A stretch of DNA of 64,000 bases from Brevibacterium daeguense (GTDB lineage: Bacteria; Actinomycetota; Actinomycetes; Actinomycetales; Brevibacteriaceae), in NCBI RefSeq assembly GCF_021729135.1, contig NZ_JAJTWW010000004.1, positions 310,001-374,000 of the forward strand, written 5' to 3'. The translations under genes were made by a program, and so were the position numbers. The notes under the pieces are model-generated. The model was not told where the DNA came from. It saw only the letters and a program-made list of their open reading frames with translations, and did not search any database. Every line of letters begins with the position of its first letter. Within the stretch, counting starts at the first letter, position 1. Below, one piece after another: positions 49,874-58,810 of this stretch.

Positions 49874-51061
49874 TCATGTGGCGATCGATCGCAGGATCTG
49901 ACGGGCTACTAAACGGTCGATGCCCGGGACGGCTGTGCCGCGGATGACCCATCGGCGCAGGAAGCGCTGGGCCCTGTTGGCGGGCAGGAACGTTGAGGCC
50001 GCACGCCGGCCGGAGGCCTGAGCCGCTTCCACGACCGGCCGCCACCGCTGCTCGAAGGCGACGAGGGCTGGTGTGATGTCTCCCGGTGTGTCCACCGGAC
50101 CGAGAATCTCACCCAGGAGGGCCGCGCCAGCAATCGCCAGGGAACCGCCCTGACCGGCGAGCAGGGACACCGCGCCACTGGCGTCCCCGACGAGGACAAC
50201 GCGCCTCCTTGTCCAGGTTGGCATGAGGATCTGAGCGACGATGTCGTCGTAGGGGTGCTCCGGGCACAGGTCCAGCAGCCGATCGACCGAGGCGCCCAGC
50301 CCGGTGAACTCGCGGCGGAGCCGCTCCCGAGGCGAGTCGGAACCGGGCCCGTCGAGGTGCTCGGGGGAATCCCGGTACACCAGGAAGGCTGCTACCTCGT
50401 TGGTGCCCACACCATAGAACCCGGCCGTGCGCCCGATGCTGTCGGTGAGCACGAACCGGTTCTCGAAGCGGGCGTGGAGCTCGGCATCGGGGGCGATGAA
50501 TGCCGCGGCCCGCATGCCCAGGGGACGCAGGTACTGGCGTTCTAGGCCAAAGAGGTCGGCCCGGACTCCGGAGTGGATGCCATCGGCGCCGATCAAAACG
50601 TCGGCGTCCACCTGGGCATCCGGCGAGCCGTTGACGGTTACGCTCACGCCGTGGTTCTCGACCCGCATCCGCGTGGCCTGGGCCCGGTAGTGGATCCGCA
50701 CGCGTCCGGCGGGGACGTCGTCCAGGGCGTCCAGGGCGGCACGTTCGATGTCGGGCCGCAGCAGGCTCAGGACTTTCCCGCCGGCAAGGCGGGAGAACTT
50801 ACGGTAGTCAAGCCGTGCGGTCTTCCGGCCCGCGGGGTCGACGTATTCGACGGCCTGGACTCGGTAGGCGGCGGCGGCCAAACGCGCGTACAGGCCGATT
50901 CGCTCGGAGGCCTCCACGCCGGGGCCAAAGAAGTCCATCATGTACCCGTCCCGACGCGGTCCGGGTGATTTCTCCAGAAGTTCAACCTCCCAGCCGGCCA
51001 GGCCCAGTTGGCGGGCAACGACGAGGCCGGCGATACCGGCCCCGATCACGATGGCTTTCAT
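49874..51061 (-). CDS. FAD-dependent monooxygenase (paralogue of the left-edge gene)
   Basis: A 395-residue group A flavin monooxygenase. GAGIAGLVVARQL near the N-terminus binds FAD, GYMMDFFGPGVEASERIGLYARL is shared with the gene at 1-833, GADGIHSGVRADL is the DG-type motif and LVGDASGAVSLLAGQGGSLAI the GD motif that contacts ribityl and pyrophosphate. Relatives include TetX-like and PHBH-like enzymes; the substrate is unknown. The ATG at 51061 lies nine bases from AGGAG, better than the ATG three codons upstream. It is carried on the block bounded by the 18-bp repeats, next to an IS1380 element. Confidence 0.88.
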   Translation of the reverse strand: MKAIVIGAGIAGLVVARQLGLAGWEVELLEKSPGPRRDGYMMDFFGPGVEASERIGLYARLAAAAYRVQAVEYVDPAGRKTARLDYRKFSRLAGGKVLSLLRPDIERAALDALDDVPAGRVRIHYRAQATRMRVENHGVSVTVNGSPDAQVDADVLIGADGIHSGVRADLFGLERQYLRPLGMRAAAFIAPDAELHARFENRFVLTDSIGRTAGFYGVGTNEVAAFLVYRDSPEHLDGPGSDSPRERLRREFTGLGASVDRLLDLCPEHPYDDIVAQILMPTWTRRRVVLVGDASGAVSLLAGQGGSLAIAGAALLGEILGPVDTPGDITPALVAFEQRWRPVVEAAQASGRRAASTFLPANRAQRFLRRWVIRGTAVPGIDRLVARQILRSIAT

Positions 51062-51229
51062 ACTCGTCATCTCCTGACACGATCACTGAATTCGAAAGGG
51101 CGTCTAACCCAACGGTGTGGTCTTCTTCCGGAGTCGGTCGCACAGACTGCCGGGGCCCTGGTCATGGGCCCAGGGCGCTGCGGTGTTGCCGGCCGTGCCC
51201 GGTGAAGTGTCGAGGGAACAGGGGACGGA

Positions 51230-52902
51230 TAAGCCTGAATCCACCGATGTGGGGTAAGAGCCGCTCAGCGTTTTAAGGGCGGAATGCCCGTCTGATCAGA
51301 GAGAATAGGACTTGTCGAGGGTTCTGTTCCACCATGATGAGAGGGCATCCCGTAGATGCAAGTTTCCCATACCCCGGCTGCGGTGTCTGCCTCGTTCGAT
51401 GACCCGAATCTCGTGTCGGCTGCCGGGCTCGTCCCGGTCATGCGACTTGCCCAGGATGCCGGTCTGGGCCAGTTGGCGCAGCAGTGGCTGAGCGTGCCGA
51501 CGGACAAGGGCGCGAACGCCGGGGCCAAGGTCTCCTCCTTGGTGGCCGGCATGGTCGCCGGAGCGGATTCGATCGACGACATGGCGGTGCTGCGCCACGG
51601 GGCGATGGCCAAGCTGTGCCACCGGATCTACGCCCCGTCCACGCTGGGCTCGTTCCTGCGCGCGTTCACCTTCGGCCACGTCCGCCAGCTGGACGCGATC
51701 GCCTCCCGACTGCTGCAAGGCCTGACAGGGCAGGCTCCGCTGCTGGTGTACGAGAAGGACCGGTACACGTTCCTGGATGTCGATGACAGATCATCGAGGT
51801 CCACGGCCACGCCAAGCAGGGCTCCGGGTACGGGTATTCCGGAGCCCGGGGCCTGAACGCGATCCTGGCCACCGCCAGCACGAAGACTTCAGCTCCGGTG
51901 ATCCTGTCCCAGCGGCTGCGCCGCGGAGCTGCCGGGTCCCCACACGGGGCCAAACGGCTGGTCCGGGATGCGTTGGCCACCCTGAGACGACTGCGCGGGA
52001 TGGATCAGGCGCCGGTGCTGGTGCGCGCGGACGCCGCCTTCTACGGCCACGCCACCATCAGCACAGCCATTACCGCCGGAGCTGATGTGTCGGTCACCGC
52101 CCGGATGGACCCGGCGGTGAAGAAAGCCATCGCCGACATCGGCGAGGACGCGTGGACGGGCATCGAGTATCCCCAGGCGATCTACGACGAGGACACCGGA
52201 ACATGGGTCTCCAAAGCGCAGGTCGCTGAGGTCGACTTCACCGCGTTCACCTCCAGGAAGAAGAGCGAACAGGTTCCCGGTCGGCTGGTGGTGCGCCGGA
52301 TCCCGGAGCTGAACCAGGACAAGAAGAACGTGGGCCAGCCCGGATTGTTCGATCTGCACCGGTTCCACGCGTTCTTCACCACCAGCACCCTGGACACCGT
52401 CACCGCGGACAAGACCCACCGCGCACACGCGGTCATCGAGCAGGTCAACGCGGATCTGAAGAACTGCGCCCTGGCCCACCTGCCCTCCGGGGTCTTCACC
52501 GCCAACGCCGCCTGGCTGGTGCTCGCGGTGATCGCGTTCAACCTCACCCGAACCGCCGCGACCATCACCGGCCCCGGACTGGCCAAGGCCACCACAGGAA
52601 CCATCCGCCGCAAGATCATCTCGATCCCGGCTCGGATCGCTTCCTCCACCCGCCGGATCACCCTGCACCTACCGCAGGGCTGGCCCTGGCAGGTCCAGTG
52701 GACCACGCTGTTCAACCACGCCCACGGGCCGCCCGCCACCGCGACGATCTGACCGCCGACGCCGGCACCGGCTCGAAACGAGGAACCCTAGTGGAACACC
52801 CCGGACAGCGAGGTCCGGAGATCAGCCGCGCCCACGACCCAGAAATCCCGCCAATCCAGAATCAGTCATCGAGACCGAACCGGGTCGGTGGATCGAGGCT
52901 TA
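51230..52902 (+). mobile_element. IS1380-family insertion sequence, 1673 bp
   Basis: The left end TAAGCCTGAATCCACCGA (51230-51247) and the reverse complement of the right end, TAAGCCTCGATCCACCGA (52885-52902), are 16 of 18 identical terminal inverted repeats. Length fits the family. The transposase between them carries one frameshift. The immediate flanks (CGGA before, GATA after) do not show a clean 4-bp target duplication, which suggests rearrangement after insertion or slightly different ends. Confidence 0.8.
51356..52752 (+). pseudogene. IS1380-family transposase with a single-base frameshift
   Basis: About 465 codons of a DDE transposase. The first part runs in one frame to YTFLDVDD (51786) and then reads nonsense to a stop at 51854. 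Removing the effect of one missing base after GATGACA restores TIIEVHGHAKQGSGYGYSGA and the rest, including LVRADAAFYGH with a catalytic Asp, and the C-terminal half to LFNHAHGPPATATI. Either the gene is dead or the base is a sequencing error; no slippery site is apparent at the break. Confidence 0.85.
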
Positions 52903-53412
52903 GATACCCCATAAGTACGATTCACGCATGGACCTGCAGATAGATCCTTTCGCCTCCTTCCTTGTGCTATGGCCTCCGCCGGTATCTCCATCTGGGCGCT
53001 GGTTGAAGCAAAACGCGCACCGCTCCTAGAACGCACTCGGAACCATCGAGACCATCGTGCGTAACGCTCTAATCGAGACTGTGAGAAGTTTCGAGCCTCT
53101 CGAAACCGCACTCAGGATGGGAGACGAAGTTCCGGAGGTCCCCGAGGCGCTTCGACTGCACGGCGAGCAATAGAGGAGTACGGTAGCCGGCTCCCTGAGT
53201 ACAAGTGGACGCTGATGTTGCTCGATGCGGAGCTAGAGGGAGTGCGGGGGGGCGTGGGAGAACACCTTGAACGATATGACCACCGCGACATGGACGCAGA
53301 ATCAAACCACGGCGCGTGAATAGTGGGTAAGCGAGGCTAACCGCGAGGCAGGGCAACAAGAGCAGTACCACGCGGACTGGGAGGCGCTACAGAATCGAGC
53401 GCGCGAAACGAG
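52903..53412. other. 510-bp region of degenerate DNA after the IS1380 element
   Basis: No intact gene. Short stretches in different frames look like decayed coding sequence (an ISIWALVEAKRAP fragment near 52980-53020 and LGTIETIVRNALIETVRSFE near 53037-53096), separated by frameshifts and stops. It is AT-richer than average and ends at the right copy of the 18-bp repeat. Confidence 0.5.
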
Positions 53413-53430
53413 CACTACATACCGTCTAGC
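53413..53430 (+). repeat. 18-bp direct repeat, right copy
   Basis: CACTACATACCGTCTAGC again, identical to 48369-48386. It overlaps the last bases and stop codon of the AraC-type gene, so the C-terminus of that regulator may have been set by the event that created the repeat. Confidence 0.85.
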
Positions 53431-53854
53431 TAGACCCGGTGCTTGGCCTCCTGCGCGCCGGCTTGGTCGCCAGCCGCGTGCGACACGGAGGGGCCCCGTC
53501 CATCGCCCCTGCCGCGTCACGCTTATAGGTGCTCGGCGGCATGCCGACGAGCTCGGTGAAGCGGGTGCTGAAGGTGCCCAGGGACGAGAAGCCGACGGCG
53601 AAGCAGACGTCGGTGACACTGAGGTCACCACGGCGCAGCAGCGTCATCGCCCGCTCGATGCGGCGGGTCATGAGGTAACTGTAGGGCGGTTCGCCATAGG
53701 CCAACCGAAATTGCCGGCTGAGGTGCCCGGCCGACATGTGCACTCCGCGAGCGAGCGCCTCGACGTCCAACGGCGAAGCGTACTCCCGGTCGATCCGATC
53801 CCGCACTCGCCGCAGCAGCACGAGATCGCGCACATCCTGACTGCCGGCCGACAT
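53426..53854 (-). CDS. AraC-family regulator, DNA-binding domain only
   Basis: A 142-residue protein with both AraC helix-turn-helix motifs: DVEALARGVHMSAGHLSRQFRLAYG, then LSVTDVCFAVGFSSLGTFSTRFTELVGMPPSTYKR. No separate sensor domain is present, as in the short AraC proteins that often control an adjacent VOC gene; here there is no such partner, and its downstream neighbour has been replaced by the mobile block. The stop codon is inside the 18-bp repeat. No good ribosome-binding site is visible. Confidence 0.83.
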   Translation of the reverse strand: MSAGSQDVRDLVLLRRVRDRIDREYASPLDVEALARGVHMSAGHLSRQFRLAYGEPPYSYLMTRRIERAMTLLRRGDLSVTDVCFAVGFSSLGTFSTRFTELVGMPPSTYKRDAAGAMDGAPPCRTRLATKPARRRPSTGSS

Positions 53855-53979
53855 CGTCGTCACATCAGCGATGTTCTCATGATCGGGACGAAACCCGGGG
53901 GTGAATCGGACGAAACCGGGGGGCGGCCGCTGCTGCTGATGTCTTTGGTGGCCGCTGCTGATGGCGGTGGCGGCCAGCG

Positions 53980-54069
53980 ACTCGGCTCCGGCGCCTCGGC
54001 TCCGGTTCCGGCTCCGGTTCCTCGATTCCGGTTCCGGCTCAAGCTCCGATTCCGGTTCCGGCTCTGGCT
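53980..54069. repeat. Hexanucleotide microsatellite (GGTTCC/GGCTCC)
   Basis: About 90 bp of alternating GGTTCC and GGCTCC units with interruptions, downstream of the first penicillin-binding protein gene. On the minus strand it would encode Glu-Pro repeats in one frame, as seen in the tails of some penicillin-binding proteins, but the gene's stop codon comes before it. It may be a detached tail. Confidence 0.65.
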
Positions 54070-54115
54070 AGGGCTCGGGCCCAAGGGCACAGTATTCGGA
54101 CAGCTACGCGGCTCG

Positions 54116-56230
54116 TCACGGTTTCGCGAACTCCTCGGCGTCACGCGTCGGGGCCGCCTCGCGCATGAACTGCTGCCAGGTGGGACCCGACACGGTGGCA
54201 CCGAAAACCTCGCGGGGCATCTTCCCATCGGAGTTCTCCCGCCAATCCCTGGCACCGCGGGGATCTCCGGTCCACACCGCCGTTGAAATACCACTGGTGA
54301 AGCCGACAAGCCAGGTCGAGCCGACTTCGAAATTCGTCGTGCCGGTCTTGGCCGCCGCCGGCTTTCCGATGTCGAGGCCGTCTGTGGTGCCGCCCTCGAA
54401 GGTCTGCGACAGCGCGTACGCCACTCCGGCAGCGACCTTCGGATCCAGCGCGTCCTCGCACTCGGGCTCGTTGATCGGAAGCTGACCGCCCGCCGAGTCG
54501 GTCACCTCGAGGACGGACCGAGGAGGGCATCGGGTGCCGCTGCCCGCGAACGCGGTGAAGGCCGACGCCATGGTCAGCGGGGAGACCGAGACGGTGCCCA
54601 GGACCGACGACGGGTAGAGCAGCTGCTGGGTTCCGTCGTCCGTCTCCACCTCGTCCAGGGCCTCACCCGCGCCCGTCGTGACACCGAGCGCACTGGCAGT
54701 GTCGCGGATGTCGCACATGTCGAGTTGAGAGGCCATGTCGGCGTAGGCCTTGTTGACCGACTGCTTGGTCGCGTCGAGCACCGTCATTTGGTCGCTGACT
54801 TCGTCGGAGTCGCCCGCGTTGGCAGGGGCATAACCCTTTCCGGCGTAGTCTCCGGAATCGCACGAAGCAGTGAATCCGGTGTAGTTGTCGGCAGTGCCAT
54901 CGACCTTGTCGTCGAGACTGCGGCCGGAGTCGAGCCATTCTGCCAGCACGAAGGGCTTCCACGTGGAGCCGGGCTGGTAGCCGGTGCCACCCCCGTAGGC
55001 CTCGTCGACCGAGAAGTTGACGACAGTCGACCCATCTCCCTCCTCACCAGCGGGGTCGTACTCAGTGTTCTGAGCCATCGCGAGGATCTCGCCCGTGTCA
55101 GTTGCCATCGAGACCAGGGCGTGTCCGGCCCCAGAGGGATCCCCGACAGGAACCTGCTCATGGACGGCGTCCACAGCCTTCTCCTGCAGCTGGGAATCGA
55201 GCGAAGTGCGAATGACCAACCCGCCGCGCGTGAGCAGCTCTGCCCGCTCCTCGGCGGTCTTGCCGAACTCGGGAGAATGCAGGACCACGTGCTGGACGTA
55301 GTCGCAGAAGTAGGCAGCGTCCCCGGCCGCGGCACAGCCGTTGGGCCGCTCCGAGACCTCGAGCGCGAGGTCCTGCTCGACTGCCTCATCGTGCTCAGCC
55401 TGCGTGATGAAACCGTAGGAGAGCATCTGCCCCAGCACCACGTTGCGCCGCTCCAGGGTCTCCTCCGGGTTGGACTGCGGGTTGTAGACCGAGGGATTGC
55501 GGACGATACCGGCCAGGGTCGCTGCCTGCGCGATGTCGAGTTCGGCGGAGGGGATGCTCCAGAACTGCTGCGCTGCCGCCTCGACCCCGTAGGCGTTCGG
55601 GGAGCCCGAGTACGAGTTGATATTGAGATAGCGAGCGAGGATCTCATCCTTCGAGTACTTGTTCTCGATGGCGGCGGCGAGCTTCATCTCCCGCAGTTTG
55701 CGGGCGTACCCGGCACCACCGCTGCGCTCCTGCGCCTCCTCGACGCCTTCCTCGTCGCCCTCTGCGTGGCTGTTCTGGATCAGGACGTTCTTCACGTACT
55801 GCTGGGTGAGGGTGGAGCCGCCCTCCTGGTCGTCGCTGAGCACATTGGTCACGATCGCACGTGCGATTCCCTGCAGGTCCACTCCGTCGTGCTCATAGAA
55901 CCGATGGTCCTCGACGGCCAAGGTCGCGTCCTGCATGTGCTCGGAGACCTTGTCCAGCGGCACTTCCTCACGGTTCTGCCAATAGAACTCGGTGAGCAGC
56001 TCGCCGTTGCGGTCCTCGATGCGCGACGGTTCGGCGAGAGGCCGCTCCTCCAGAAAGTCCGGCAGCGCTCCCACCACGTCCTTCCCGAACTGGGCAGCCG
56101 CCGCGGAGACGCCGACGAACGGCAGGCCCATGCCCGCAATCACGAGACCCAACAGCACGGACATGCTGAAGAACGAGGCCCAGCGGTGAGTGATCCGGCG
56201 GTTCTCCAGCTGCGCTTTGCGGTTGCTCAT
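54116..56230 (-). CDS. Class A penicillin-binding protein (tandem copy 1)
   Basis: A 704-residue bifunctional peptidoglycan synthase. A short cytosolic N-terminus and one membrane helix (about residues 18-42) precede the GT51 glycosyltransferase, with catalytic Glu107 in VEDHRFYEHDGVD and GGSTLTQQYVKNVL. The transpeptidase follows: Ser422 in STWK, SVN in KQSVNKAYADM, and KTGTTN at 628-633. It polymerises and cross-links lipid II outside the membrane. GAGGAG precedes the ATG. It is highly similar over its whole length to the next gene. No PASTA or cytosolic tail is present. Confidence 0.92.
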   Translation of the reverse strand: MSNRKAQLENRRITHRWASFFSMSVLLGLVIAGMGLPFVGVSAAAAQFGKDVVGALPDFLEERPLAEPSRIEDRNGELLTEFYWQNREEVPLDKVSEHMQDATLAVEDHRFYEHDGVDLQGIARAIVTNVLSDDQEGGSTLTQQYVKNVLIQNSHAEGDEEGVEEAQERSGGAGYARKLREMKLAAAIENKYSKDEILARYLNINSYSGSPNAYGVEAAAQQFWSIPSAELDIAQAATLAGIVRNPSVYNPQSNPEETLERRNVVLGQMLSYGFITQAEHDEAVEQDLALEVSERPNGCAAAGDAAYFCDYVQHVVLHSPEFGKTAEERAELLTRGGLVIRTSLDSQLQEKAVDAVHEQVPVGDPSGAGHALVSMATDTGEILAMAQNTEYDPAGEEGDGSTVVNFSVDEAYGGGTGYQPGSTWKPFVLAEWLDSGRSLDDKVDGTADNYTGFTASCDSGDYAGKGYAPANAGDSDEVSDQMTVLDATKQSVNKAYADMASQLDMCDIRDTASALGVTTGAGEALDEVETDDGTQQLLYPSSVLGTVSVSPLTMASAFTAFAGSGTRCPPRSVLEVTDSAGGQLPINEPECEDALDPKVAAGVAYALSQTFEGGTTDGLDIGKPAAAKTGTTNFEVGSTWLVGFTSGISTAVWTGDPRGARDWRENSDGKMPREVFGATVSGPTWQQFMREAAPTRDAEEFAKP

Positions 56231-56378
56231 GGGAAGGGGCTCCTCACGGGATGCCCTCTACAGTACGAGAGCACCCCCGGCCCTGACCACAGTTCTTGGT
56301 CACAGTTCGGCCGCCGAACCGGATTGCCACACACGCCGGTTCTCTCGCTGCCGCGCCTGTGCCTCGGCAACCTCCCGC

Positions 56379-58514
56379 TCAGGGTTGTGCGAATTCACGA
56401 GCTTCCCGCGTCGGGGCTGCTTCGCGCATGTACTCCTGCCAGGTGGGACCGGACACGGTGGCGCCGAACACCTCACGCGGCATCTTCCCCTCAGAATTGG
56501 CCCGCCAGTCCCTGGCTCCGTCGGGATCACCGGTCCACACCGCCGTCGAGATTCCGCTGGTGAAGCCGACGAGCCAGGTCGAGCCGACCTCGAAGTTCGT
56601 CGTGCCGGTCTTGGCCGCGGCCGGTACTCCGATGTCGAGGCCTTCCGTCGTGCCCCCTTCGAAAGTCTGTGACATCGCATATGCGATCCCGTCAGCGACC
56701 GCCGGGTCGAGGGCGTCCTCACACGCGGAATCCTCGATCGGCAGCGGCTCCCCATCTGCCCGCTTCGCCTCGAGGATGGGCCGGGGCTCACACCGACTGC
56801 CGCCGTTCGCGAACGCGGTGAACGCCGATGCCATGGTGAGCGGGGAGACCGAGACGGTGCCGAGGATCGACGACGGATAGAGCACCTGCTGCGAGTCGTC
56901 CTCCATCGTGACCTCCTCGAGGGCGTCACCGCTTCCGGTCCGCACACCCAACGCGCTCGCGGTGTCGCGGATATCGCACATGTCGAGCTGAGAGGCCATG
57001 TCGGCGTAGGCCCGATTGACGGACTGCTTGGTCGCCTCCAGCACCGGCATGCTGCTGCTGGCACCGTCGGAGTCCCCGGCGTTGGCGGGAGCGTATCCCT
57101 CACCCGCGTAATCGCCCGGCTCACAAGAATTGGAGAATCCGGTGTAGCTCTCACCGGTGCCGTTCACGGTATCGGTGAGTTCGCGGCCCGAGTCCAGCCA
57201 CTCGGCGAGGACGAACGGCTTCCAGGTGGAGCCGGGCTGATATCCGCCACCGCCGCCGTAGGCCTCGTCCACCGAGTAGTTGAGAACCGTCGAGCCGTCC
57301 CCCTCCTCACCTGCCGGGTCGTACTCAGTGTTCTGGGCCATCGCGAGGATCTCCCCGGTTTCGGCCTCCATCGAGACCAGGGAATGGCCGGCACCCGAGG
57401 GATCACCGACGGGCACCCGCTTGTGAACCGCATCGACCGCCTGCTCCTGCAGCTGCGCGTCGAGCGAGGTGCGGATCGTCAAGCCGCCCCGCTTGAGCAG
57501 CTCGACGCGCGCCTCCGGGTCATCCCCGAATGCAGCCGAATGCATGACGGCGTGCTGGACGTAGTCGCAGAAGTAGGCGGCGTCCCCCGCCGCGGCACAG
57601 CCGTTGGGCCGCTCCGATTCTTCCAGTCCGAGATCCTGTTCGACTGCCTCGTCGTGCTCCTCCTGGGTGATGAACCCGTAGGTGAGCATCTGACCGAGAA
57701 CGACGTTGCGCCGTTCCAGCGTCTCTTCCGGGTTGATCTGCGGGTTGTAGAGCGATGGATTGCGCACGATCCCAGCAAGCGTGGCGGCCTGCGCGATGTC
57801 GAGTTCGGCGGAGGGGATGCTCCAGAACTGCTGCGCTGCCGCCTCGACCCCGTAGGCGTTCGGAGAGCCCGAATAGGAGTTGATGTTGAGGTAGCGGGCG
57901 AGAATCTCGTCTTTCGAGTACTTGTTCTCCACGGCAGCAGCGAGTTTCATCTCCCGCAGCTTGCGGGCATATCCGGCGGCACCACTTCGCTCCTGCGCCT
58001 CCTCGACTCCGTCTGTGTCTCCGTCGGCGTGGTTGTTCTGGATGAGGACGTTCTTCACGTACTGCTGTGTGAGGGTGGAGCCGCCCTCCTGCTGGTCGGT
58101 GAGGACATTGGTGGCGACAGCTCGTGCTACGCCTTGCAGATCAACACCGCCGTGCTCGTAGAACCGGTGGTCCTCAACCGCTAGTGTGGCGTCCCGCATG
58201 TGGTCGGAGACCTGATCCAGCGGCACTTCCTCGCGGTTCTGCCAGTAGAACTCCGCGATGAGCTCACCGTTGCGATCCTCGATTCGGGAAGGCTGGGCCA
58301 GGGGCCGCTCCTCCAACGACTCGGGCAGCGCCTCGAAGACATCGATCCCGGCCTCGGCCGCCGCGACCGAGGTGCCGACGAACGGAACGCCGAGACCGGC
58401 GACGACGAATCCCAGCAGCATCGAGACGGCGACGAACGAGGCCCACAGCTGGGTGATGCGGCGTCTCCACAGGCGATGCGCCCGATCCTTCAGCTGAACG
58501 GACCAGCTGTTCAT
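56379..58514 (-). CDS. Class A penicillin-binding protein (tandem copy 2)
   Basis: A 711-residue paralogue of the preceding protein with the same plan: membrane helix near residues 22-45, GT51 motif VEDHRFYEHGGVD, transpeptidase STWK, KQSVNRAYADM and KTGTTN at 635-640. AAGGAG lies before the ATG. Only 148 bp separate its stop from the other gene's start, and both face the same way, so they may be co-transcribed. Long stretches are identical in protein, for instance around the GT51 substrate cleft, which indicates a fairly recent duplication or gene conversion. Confidence 0.92.
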   Translation of the reverse strand: MNSWSVQLKDRAHRLWRRRITQLWASFVAVSMLLGFVVAGLGVPFVGTSVAAAEAGIDVFEALPESLEERPLAQPSRIEDRNGELIAEFYWQNREEVPLDQVSDHMRDATLAVEDHRFYEHGGVDLQGVARAVATNVLTDQQEGGSTLTQQYVKNVLIQNNHADGDTDGVEEAQERSGAAGYARKLREMKLAAAVENKYSKDEILARYLNINSYSGSPNAYGVEAAAQQFWSIPSAELDIAQAATLAGIVRNPSLYNPQINPEETLERRNVVLGQMLTYGFITQEEHDEAVEQDLGLEESERPNGCAAAGDAAYFCDYVQHAVMHSAAFGDDPEARVELLKRGGLTIRTSLDAQLQEQAVDAVHKRVPVGDPSGAGHSLVSMEAETGEILAMAQNTEYDPAGEEGDGSTVLNYSVDEAYGGGGGYQPGSTWKPFVLAEWLDSGRELTDTVNGTGESYTGFSNSCEPGDYAGEGYAPANAGDSDGASSSMPVLEATKQSVNRAYADMASQLDMCDIRDTASALGVRTGSGDALEEVTMEDDSQQVLYPSSILGTVSVSPLTMASAFTAFANGGSRCEPRPILEAKRADGEPLPIEDSACEDALDPAVADGIAYAMSQTFEGGTTEGLDIGVPAAAKTGTTNFEVGSTWLVGFTSGISTAVWTGDPDGARDWRANSEGKMPREVFGATVSGPTWQEYMREAAPTREAREFAQP

Positions 58515-58810
58515 GACAAGGCTCCTTCACGTCGACAGCCTCCACCCTACGAAAACAGAAACGCAGGGGCCACCACCGTTCCCGAGGCGCCAGCACCTCT
58601 GCGAGGTCTCCCAGGCAGGGCTGTGGTTCCCTTCAGGGCTGTGGTTCCTTCGGGACACGGTTTACTCCGGGTCATCAGGCGCCCCCAAAGGTGACCGTCG
58701 GACACGCTGCCGTCGCACACAGGTGGCCGTCGGACCAGGTGACTGTCGGACGAGTAGACGCGACCGTGCATCACGGTCCGCCGAATGAGGAGTCGCTCCC
58801 TCATCGTGGA
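58515..58810. other. Promoter gap of penicillin-binding protein copy 2 with two repeat sets
   Basis: AGGTGACCGTCGGAC and close variants start at 58689, 58704 (degenerate), 58721 and 58737, about a 16-bp period. AGGGCTGTGGTTCC occurs at 58617 and 58635, 18 bp apart. Both sets lie between the DUF222 gene's stop and the penicillin-binding protein start. A regulator that binds GTCGGAC-like tandem sites could control the cell-wall gene pair. Confidence 0.6.

Noticed and set aside
51226..52906. Target-site duplication of the IS1380 element
   Set aside because: The flanking four bases (CGGA and GATA) differ, and shifting the ends by one base gives only a partial match.
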